NCBI GenBank assembly: GCA_030248295.1
Contig: JASANH010000299.1
Location: 114,597-178,596, forward strand
Direction of reading: 5' to 3'
DNA length: 64,000 bases
Source of the DNA: Mesodorylaimus sp. YZB2_4
Taxonomy: Eukaryota; Nematoda; Enoplea; Dorylaimida; Dorylaimidae
How positions within the stretch are numbered: the first letter of the stretch is position 1; every line of letters begins with the position of its first letter. Both the position numbers and the translations under genes were made by a program. This document shows positions 56,581-64,000 of this stretch, piece by piece. The notes beneath the pieces are model-generated. The model had not been told where the DNA came from, made no database searches, and worked only from the letters and a program-made list of their open reading frames with translations.

Positions 56581-57729
56581 ACAAAAGCAAGTTCGCACAT
56601 AAAAAAACGGTTAACTGAAAACACCACGGCTAACAGAAACAACGTCACTGGGTGTGTGTAAGTGTGTGTGCGGGCGCGCGCGTGTGGGCAGCGTTATGAT
56701 ACATACCATATATATATTGGGTAATTCAAGCTGGAGCGCATTATAAAATCTGCTGGAATTGCATGCGGAGCAGCGAGGCGGTGGGGTTCGGGGCGGGGGA
56801 CCGCGCCAGAGGCGAAAATTTTAAAATTTCTGGCTAGAGTAGCTATTTCTGGCATCATTTCAGATATCACTATCAGAAGTCAACCTGGACTATAAAGCGT
56901 CAACCTGGACTTTTTGACGCACCGCGAAACTGTATTGTGATGCGCAGGTACGAAGCAACTAGCGGTAAATTCGAAAAAATATGCTGAGAATCGATTTTTC
57001 CCACAGAACTACGCTACCTGCGCAGAGGAAGAGAAGCACAACTGATGGTTTATAGGTCTTTCATGGAGCTGGCCAATTCAGGTCTTGTTGATCGGATCTA
57101 GAACAGCTGTTTGGTCCTTATTCGTGCCAGAAACGCCACCCGTGGGGAGCTGGGGCATTGCGGGCGCCACCAAACAAAAAATGGAAGAAACCTTCAACCG
57201 TCAACATTTTTTAGCCGCCTTGCTTGACGAGTTTTTCCATACTGTAAGTAAGGCTGCATATTTGGCGTGCTCACTTTTCTCCGCTGTTTCGAATTATCAC
57301 CTTCATTTATTTCTGCCAGGGGTGAAAGCTGTCACGTGAAATGCATATAAATACAGAATTGTATCGTGTCATGTATAAAACTTAAAATTAGGGTTTGATG
57401 ACGTTGTAGAAATTTGGGGTATGCAGCTGTCACACAAACTGCAACACGCTCTCTGCATAAGTATTTAACTCCTGGGCATCATGTTCGTGAATAACTGCAT
57501 TTGTGGTATATAATTGCAGACTTGCGACAAATTGCTCGGGGTTTTTGATAAACCAAAACTACTGATGCGTTTTCCGTTGTGATTGCAAGTTATATAGCCC
57601 ACGTTATACCCTAATAAGTTGACATCTCAAAACCCCAATTTTTTATAAACTCACATCCATCAGCATTCGCTCAAAAGAAATCAAGCAGAGGCAGGCGATG
57701 ACTGAATATTCCACCGCCTTGGGTTATTT

Positions 57730-58158
57730 TTACTTTCCTCGGAACGGATTACCGTTTATTGGATGCCACAGGATCACTCCAGGCTCGATACTTGGCGGCT
57801 CACGAGCATCTGGGCAGGTCGTACACACAGGGCGGTAATTCGATGGCGGGTACAATTTGTAGGACGCAAAGCCAGTGGCCCATGTACACGAGTAACCAGT
57901 GTACGATGGGCGGCTGCATATTCCACAGCATTTGTCTGGTGTCACATCGAAAAAAGTTTGCTGGGGTCCATAGCACGTTAAGATATAGGTATCTGTGTCC
58001 GCGTGATCAGCAAATTTTTCTGGTCTGCATACGTCAGGATCACGTGTAATAAGTGCCAGCCCCGCTAGTCCCCCTACTACGCTCGCTGCTATTATTTGAA
58101 GAATATGCGCATCGATGGCGTTGTTGACAGTCGGCACTGAGTTCATAGCAGCGACCAT
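57730..58158 (-). CDS. Small cysteine-rich membrane or secreted orphan protein
   Basis: 142 residues from the ATG at 58158. A hydrophobic segment (HILQIIAASVVGGLAGLALI) spans about residues 18-37 and could be a signal anchor. It is followed by a region with eight cysteines: CRP, LTCYG, KCCGIC, SCT and VCTTC. The C-terminus is Pro-rich (EPPSIEPGVILWHPINGNP). The frame remains open without an ATG up to 58302, so an upstream exon may extend the N-terminus; a possible acceptor TTTCTCAG lies near 58270. I do not recognise the family; the cysteine pattern suggests an extracellular disulfide-bonded domain. Confidence 0.55.
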   Translation of the reverse strand: MVAAMNSVPTVNNAIDAHILQIIAASVVGGLAGLALITRDPDVCRPEKFADHADTDTYILTCYGPQQTFFDVTPDKCCGICSRPSYTGYSCTWATGFASYKLYPPSNYRPVCTTCPDAREPPSIEPGVILWHPINGNPFRGK

Positions 58159-59074
58159 AAGTGGGCAAATAGTTCGGTTTTTCTTTTTGATGTCGAAGTA
58201 AGTGCACAGCTCCAACGAGATCACCTCTTTATCTCTAAATAATATTGAACAAATCGTGCCATTCTCAGAGAAATGTGAGCACAAGGCGTTTGGCAGCACC
58301 AACTCACATGCTTAAATTTTTGCCATAGTTACTTTTGGCTGCGCGAAATGAAAGTGGGAAGCGGGCATTGAGCGGCGTCGCTTCTTTCTGTTTCAGCACA
58401 TTGACGCACGACCTTTTAGGAGCCTCCGTTGTATTGCAGCACATGAAAAGGGAGCTAAACACGCTGTGAAAACAATGCTCGCCGTTCAAATTGCATTAAA
58501 ACTTACGAGACCTGCTTTTCTTCTATGTGGTCATAGACCACAAAGATTCCCCGCACAAATAAGTTCTCTCCGTAGTATTTCACAGTGCATTCCGTGTTGT
58601 ATTCGCACTTCTAAAAATAAACTTCGTATTTACTGTATCTGTTAATCAAGGAGATCCTTCTTGACCTCGCGCTCGTTGAGCATATATCCTTTTTTCTTTG
58701 AGAATATACACGCCCTGCACGTTGCCGCAAAGTGCCGCGTGTACATTCCCAAACAAACGGATAGTACATGCATCTGCGTGTCCTGTGCACGACTGCGCAC
58801 CAGACAAGCTTACAGTACTTCTGCCGATGAGGAGAACTCCTACTGTATAAATGAAAATATTTTGAAGAGGTTATTGTCCAATCATAGAGAGAACTTGCCA
58901 CATCTGTACAATATTACGATGGTTTGTCAGACCTTGCTACGTTAGCGCCGAGTGAAAGAGGTTACTAGAAGAAGCCTCATGTTCAAAAGGAGTTGGAGAA
59001 TTAAGTTTTGAAATACAATGGCCATGTCTGTGATTTGGAATGTTTCCCTCAATGCCTCCCTCACTGCTTTAGAA

Positions 59075-60355
59075 CAGGGTTTCTGAAAGGGTCAACCGAG
59101 ACCTTGCTTGCCATTAAAAATTTTGACTCCATGATTTTTTGTGGTGTAATATGTACCCCATGAGTGTAGGGTGACGCAAAAGTCACCCTGCACTCATGGA
59201 ATACACGTCGCCTACACTCATGGAATACACGTCGCCTACACTCATGGAATACACGTCGCCTACACTCATGGAATACACGTCGCCTACACTCATGGAATAC
59301 ACGTCGCCTACACTCATGGAATACACGTCGCCTACACTCATGGAATACACGTCGCCTACACTCATGGAATACACGTCGCCTACACTCATGGAATACACGT
59401 AAAAACGTGTTGCTTAGGCGATATCGCTCACATCTTCCCAATCTGTGGTCCTAGAATGATCTACATTAGATATACCAGAATGATCGCAAGATGATGAGCT
59501 ATCAAATGCTTTTTAAAAATTTTCCCTAGGTCCCACCGTTCGTGAGACGTTCCCGCCAAAAAGTGTGATAATTCCAGCTTGAGGCGCGTCCGCGACTGTT
59601 TGTGAGGGTCTGCGACAGCACACACATTTTCGTTGCAGTCGCAAAAAGTCGCAGGCCACACCACTGTAGGAAAGGTACACTTTAGAAATACACGGCCTGT
59701 ACGCGATTCTTTGTGGCTCCTGAAGATGGGAAAGAACTCGTTCTGTAGCATTTTTTCTGCTCTACGAGATAGGCTAGGTCTGGTGTCGATATCAGCCTGC
59801 GATCGAAAACGACAGATCGTGAAATAAAACCATAGCTAGAAATTTAAGCGGTTTCTTGCGATTTTGACCCTGAGATGTAAAGGCAAAGTATATAACATAC
59901 ATACCGTACATTCTCTGAAAGCGAGTACCAAGGGGCACACATGGTGAAATTTTCAGGGGGAGGGGGGAGTCTGATTTTCTGTTTCGAGTTATTCGCTCAA
60001 GTATGCAAGTAAAATTTTGAACTCTCACTTTTGGCGGAAATATCTCACGAACGGTGGGACCTAGGGTAAAATAAAAAAAAACGTTCGAGAGCTCATTATC
60101 TTGCGATCATTCTGGTATGTCTTAGATCAATCCAGGACCAAAGGCTGGAGAGATATAGGCGATATCGCCCAAGCAACACGTTTTTACGTGTATTTCCATG
60201 GGGGGGAGGTGAAAAACATTTTTGATTTTTGCGTCGCCATACACTCATGGGGTACATACCGGTACTACCGAGCACATAAAATCATGGGTCGAAAATTTCA
60301 CTTGGCAAGTTTTAAGAATTAAGATTCGTGTGGGTCAAATCCACCAGAAACCCTG
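59075..60355. mobile_element. Large foldback element with long inverted arms
   Basis: Outer ends CAGGGTTTCT (59075) and AGAAACCCTG (to 60355) are inverted. The inverted pairing continues for several hundred bases: CCATGATTTT / AAAATCATGG, GTACCCCATGAGTGTA / TACACTCATGGGGTAC, GTGTTGCTTAGGCGATATCG / CGATATCGCCCAAGCAACAC, GAATGATCGCAAGATGAT / ATCTTGCGATCATTC, and CCTAGGTCCCACCGTTCGTG / CACGAACGGTGGGACCTAGG. The arms span about 59075-59570 and 60030-60355, around a 460-bp centre. No transposase is visible. A 24-bp tandem array interrupts the left arm only. Confidence 0.88.
59187..59400 (+). repeat. 24-bp minisatellite, about nine units
   Basis: Near-perfect tandem units of CACTCATGGAATACACGTCGCCTA. 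Because 24 is a multiple of three, all frames look open (for example repeats of MEYTSPTL), but this is not a gene. The right arm of the surrounding foldback holds only one related unit (around 60186-60250). Confidence 0.97.
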
Positions 60356-60602
60356 TCAATGCATTCATACAGTAGTATAGTATGCAGAAGCATGCTGGGT
60401 CTGATCTTCTTTGTTTTTGTGACATTGCTTTTTTCTCATGACTCTGAAGCTATCCCTTTTATTAACGTGCCACATGGGTCGCTTTCAATATACATGTACC
60501 GAGACTGTGTTCGTGTATGAGCACGCATGATAAGTGGTTTATCACTCAAGAAAAGCGAACTATGAAAGGACGCAATTCCTAATTGTCAAAAAGTCTGGAA
60601 AA

Positions 60603-60608
60603 TTTATT
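60603..60608 (-). terminator. Polyadenylation signal AATAAA
   Basis: The minus strand reads AATAAA about 41 bases after the stop codon of the gene at 60649-61077, a suitable distance for its cleavage site. Confidence 0.6.
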
Positions 60609-60648
60609 TCTTGCCCACGATCGCGTTTTACGAATGTGCTTTCCCTCT

Positions 60649-61077
60649 TTAGCTTACCTGTTTACAGCTGTCCGTGAAATTGTGGCACTGAATGTAGAAA
60701 TCTCTGAAATTCTTGGTTGGCATTTTCCAATAAAGATCATTCATGGCACGGCCTGGACCACAACTTTTTTTGATGGATCGTTTTGTACTTTGCTGACCGG
60801 TTCTTTGAAGTGAGTTCTGGTCATTAAGTTTTCTCGACTGTGCTGCTGGACGACGAGTTTGCTGTTTCATCTGGTTCGATTTACGAGTCGGTTTCTGCTG
60901 GCTTTGAGGCCGCCGCTGAGTTGATTTTTTCTGGGAATTTTGGTCGCGTCGTCGTTGCTGCCACGAAGACCGAGTGGTTTTGCGTCCTTGCTGTTGCGGC
61001 TTTGGTCGTCGTTGCGCATCGAGCACGGCGAGGATGCACACAAACAAGAACACCAACAGCACAAGTTTCATTTCCAT
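60649..61077 (-). CDS. Secreted Gln/Arg/Lys-rich basic protein
   Basis: 142 residues from an ATG at 61077. Residues 1-21 are a clear signal peptide (KLVLLVFLFVCILAVLDA). Residues 22-105 are very basic and Gln-rich (RRPKPQQQGRK, QQRRRDQNSQKK), with low complexity and little predicted structure. The last 38 residues form a compact part with three cysteines (SCGPG, IQCHNF, DSCKQ). An AATAAA lies just after the stop. A GTAAGC at 60657-60652 could act as a splice donor and replace the last two codons. Such basic secreted proteins bind polyanions or are processed into peptides; no family is recognised and function is unknown. Confidence 0.68.
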   Translation of the reverse strand: MEMKLVLLVFLFVCILAVLDAQRRPKPQQQGRKTTRSSWQQRRRDQNSQKKSTQRRPQSQQKPTRKSNQMKQQTRRPAAQSRKLNDQNSLQRTGQQSTKRSIKKSCGPGRAMNDLYWKMPTKNFRDFYIQCHNFTDSCKQVS

Positions 61078-63189
61078 ATTTGATTACGCATCCGTGTAGA
61101 AAAGCTGTGGAAAAGGAATATCTTCATGTTAGTATTTTTATCTCTGCCGACCAAGATTTTTTGGCCAGGTGTTACAGGATGAACCTGGCCTCACAGTTTG
61201 CAGAAGCTTGTTCTGTAAGACTAGTCAATCTTTTCTCTCACGACTGACTATTGTAAACTGAAAATCTGGGCTGGGATTACTCACTTACTTGTGGCGTGTC
61301 TCAAAAACGCATGACGATGAACAAAGTAGTATTGCACTGCAAAGTTGAATCCTGCAAGCTAGTTGACCCTAATCCAAGGCGAGGCGTGAGCAAAGTCTGG
61401 GGCGGGGTGTCGTGTGTCAGTCGACTCGGTGTCCTCTCCCTTTCTCGCCTTACTTTCTAACATTGCAGGCAGCGTTCTACACTTTATTGACCTGCCTTCT
61501 GCGTCAGTTCAATCACCTGACACCTCTCCAATGTTCATCTGATTGCGCGAACATATCCCCTGTAGTGTCCATAATGCAAGAGCAATATAAGTATCAACCA
61601 ACTGAACTTTACAGAACTGCTTTGTTAGCTCGCTTATTGTTTGGTCTCGAACGAAAATGAAATGGCTTCGCTGAAATCTGGATGGTCTTGTCATGTCATG
61701 GCATGTCATACTGGCATGTCATGGCACGAATACGGGTACTTAGTTGGCCGTTGGCGAGGAAACCGTTGGGGTCGTGCCCGGCCATTTACATCATTCCTAC
61801 GAGGACATAAAGTGCTCTCCCTGGCCGGTTGTGAAGCTAAGACGCATAATAGCTGGAGACTGCTCGTCGACTCTGGTATAAAAAGGAGCAATTAAGCCCA
61901 GTGTTCATCTGTTAGTCGCAAGCGAGAAAGCGAGAACGATGACGATTATGACTATTGTAATTCTATCAAGAAGAATCTATGAAGGAGGAAGCACCAATAG
62001 TCCCTGATGCAGAATGCACTGTATTCAACCCCTCGCACTTCCGATTAGCCCTAGGAAGGGGGCTAACTGAAGTTCGTACTCGTATAAGCCCCCCACTATT
62101 GTACTTACAGAATAGCCGAACACCGGGGGGGGGGTATCATTAGTACAGTAATGACCGCTATACTATCTGTTTTCTGTGGGAATATACTTGCGGCATGCGG
62201 CACCCTGCGGCGCGCGTGTATATTCTAAAAGAAAACAGATTATGAAAAACTAGATGGGCGTGAGTTCTGTCACTTTGAATTAAATCAAGTTGCTTAGGAA
62301 GAATAAGAGCCGTTACAAATGTTATGAACTAAGGGACAATTTTTTCATCAAGGAGCTAAAGCTTGCCTCAAAATCAGCTCTGAAATTTTGTGTTCCCCAT
62401 GTTCGACTTCTTTGAAACCACTCGGACGAGTCGACAAACATGAATCAGTGCCCACTCCTCCACCTGCTCTGCATGGCCTTTGAAAAGTACTGTGCTGTGT
62501 TTGGTGCGTCTTCTATATTTTTCAAAGTTAGTAATCGCCTGTGGTGCCAAAGACGAGTGGCAAGTATGTAAATGTGTAATGCACTGAAGGAGCTATCTAT
62601 GCCGCTGTTTTGTAGTAGGTAGAAGTTTATATGTTATTTGGGAATTGGCACCGAGAGGGTAGTTGGTTAGTCATTAGACGATGTTTAGGTAGGTCCAGTT
62701 TTTTAGTAGAGCGGTGATGCTAGTGGCGAGTGAATACTGTGCCAAGTAGATTACTCAATATCGTTATTTTAGATTTTGGCAATACAGAAGTAAGGCTTTT
62801 TGGGTGGGTTAGCTGGCCGCATTTAATAGAGATGCCGGTTGAAAAGTGGCCACTGTTGGGTAAACTTGTGGGAAGAATGGTGTTGCAGAACTCGGAAAGT
62901 TACCCATAATATATTGGAGCTCCCACCGTCTCACCGTTCCATCCCTCGCCTATCATTGCTTTGCTTGCTCCCCTGGCAGTGAATCTGACCCGGCATGTGT
63001 GAAGTCAGTATTTGACAAATGCCAGTCGCTTGATTATTTGATGAATTCTGATCAGCTGCGCGAACTGCTTGATGGTGTGGTATTGAACGATCGATGGCGT
63101 AGGAGCGATCTCACCACAGACACCAGGTCTCGCCATAACAGCGGCTCCTGACGGATCACCATCATCGCTGGTTCTAAGACTGAGGCAGG
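61078..63189. other. Intergenic region with possible LTR-retroelement leader
   Basis: No coding exon was found. Short repeats of CATGTCATGG lie at 61690-61727. From about 61860 the sequence could be the LTR or leader of the gag remnant that follows, but no second LTR, primer-binding site or LTR ends were identified. A G-run is near 62125. Confidence 0.4.
61877..61884 (+). promoter_or_regulatory. Candidate TATA box (TATAAAAA)
   Basis: TATAAAAAGG about 1.3 kb upstream of the gag remnant, with CAGTGTTCATC about 25 bases downstream as a possible start site. It could be the promoter of an LTR element. Motif only. Confidence 0.35.
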
Positions 63190-63191
63190 TT

Positions 63192-63945
63192 CACAGGCCG
63201 TGATGACAATGAAACTTTCGACTCTTGGTTGAAAAAGTCTTCCCGCTTGGCAAAATTTGAGAAGTGGAGCAATGATCGGCAAAAAGATGCACTGGCATTA
63301 TTTTTGGATGATTTGGCTCTGCTGGAATATGAGTCATTAACCGAAGAGGAAATGGAGTCATTTGAAACAGTGGTCGAGGCGCTGCAAGAGCGTCTTACGC
63401 CGGCTCGCCACAAAGATATTGCAGCTTCCAAATTGCATGCAAGGAAGCAAGGGCGCAACGAATCTGTGGCGGTGTATGCCGCCGACATTAGCAAGCTAGA
63501 GGCTATCGCTTATGCCAGTCTGGAAGCCAGGGGACGCCACAAAATTATGTTTTAGATTTTCTTGAATGGTCTGCGCCCAGCGTTGCATCGATTTACAGTG
63601 ATGTCCAAGTCGGACAGGTTCCAAGAGGCGGTCAGGAGGCGAGGATGCAAAAAGCCACGATCGCGCTTCAAGAGAAGAACTCACTGCGACATGGACACAA
63701 TTACTTCAACCGACAACCAAATCACGCGATCAGCCCTCGCCACCCTCATTTGGGCCTCGTCAACGGCAGTTCCAGCCCAGGCAGGTTGGACGAATGGCGG
63801 TAGGTGGGCGAAATGGGCAACGCACGCAAAATCTACAATGGACAACGGATGGTCGTCCAATATGTTCGCTGCGTAACAAGACAGGCCACATCCGACCAAA
63901 CTGCCGTCAGCTGGACCTACTGAAAAATCGTCTAATGACTAACCA
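63192..63945 (+). pseudogene. Ty3/Gypsy-like gag remnant
   Basis: The frame from about 63200 reads DDNETFDSWL, FEKWSNDRQKDALALFLDDL, LEYESLTEEEMESF and VEALQERL, the usual order of a gypsy-type capsid. An in-frame TAG at 63553 interrupts the segment before FLNGLRPALHRF. A frameshift follows near 63630. A zinc-knuckle-like CSLRNKTGHIRPNC appears in a third frame near 63850, with Arg where the second Cys should be. The element is therefore broken. Protease and reverse transcriptase would lie beyond the window edge if present. Confidence 0.75.
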
Positions 63946-64000
63946 ACTGTCCTCTCGGTGCCAACTCCCAAATAACATAAAAGATTCTACCTACTACAAA

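Larger units (their letters stand above)
50707..57729. other. Long intergenic region upstream of the cysteine-domain gene
   Basis: Seven kb with no supported coding exon. 50.8-51.4 and 51.7-52.6 kb are AT-rich. A candidate 5' UTR splice donor for the 49.7-50.7 kb gene is seen on the minus strand near 52457 (GGTAAGATATA). ATGGCGGCCAT near 53850 resembles YY1-type motifs. 53.6-54.4 kb has overlapping frames on both strands without family signals. An antisense SINE lies at 55680-56042, a SINE fragment at 56524-56580, and a GT/GC-rich microsatellite at about 56651-56685. Confidence 0.5.

Noticed and set aside
59171..59494. Long open frames on both strands made of repeated 8-residue units
   Set aside because: They arise because the tandem unit is 24 bp, a multiple of three; every frame without a stop stays open. 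No start context or other coding evidence.

Overview
This is nuclear DNA from an invertebrate animal. Genes carry many short GT-AG introns (about 42-60 bp at the smallest) with T-rich acceptors ending TTTCAG or TTTTAG. The proteins are animal-specific: a Yorkie/YAP coactivator with LATS sites, an ABCC/MRP4 transporter, a gamma-tubulin complex protein and ADAM17-like cysteine domains. Between genes lie tRNA-derived SINEs, inverted-repeat elements and broken retroelements. A small-bodied protostome is likely, but I cannot name the phylum from sequence alone. All exon models were read by eye from splice signals and reading phase.

Layout. 45-1301 (-): intronless dual-specificity-phosphatase-like protein whose catalytic cysteine and arginine are missing. 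4521-9434 (-): six-exon Yorkie/YAP gene with TEAD-binding segment, two WW domains, a 14-3-3 site and a phosphodegron. 9435-20160: gene-free and rich in repeats. 20161-26413 (-): gamma-tubulin complex component, 16 exons. 26804-28544 (+): three-exon secreted orphan protein, divergent from the previous gene. 29644-47030 (+): complete 28-exon ABCC4-like transporter of 1,494 residues. 49684-50706 (-): intronless secreted or anchored protein made of two tandem ADAM17-type membrane-proximal cysteine domains without a protease. 57730-58158 (-) and 60649-61077 (-): two small secreted or membrane orphans. 59075-60355: a large foldback element with a 24-bp minisatellite in one arm only. 61.8 kb to the end: a decayed Ty3/Gypsy-like element with gag remains.

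The most interesting signal is in the ABCC gene. The exon encoding the last transmembrane helix is present twice in tandem (43990-44096 and 44322-44422), with the same splice phases. Including both creates an immediate stop, so they can only be used one at a time. The two versions differ at the positions equivalent to Trp1246 and Arg1249 of human MRP1, which affect substrate handling. This looks like a splice switch for transporter specificity.

Repeats are layered. A roughly 430-bp terminal-inverted-repeat element occurs three times, and one copy is split by a SINE. A SINE family shares one tail but has different tRNA-like heads. A second inverted-repeat family flanked by TA occurs up to three times. 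The window also has many long G/C homopolymer runs and an apparent excess of the word TACAGTA.
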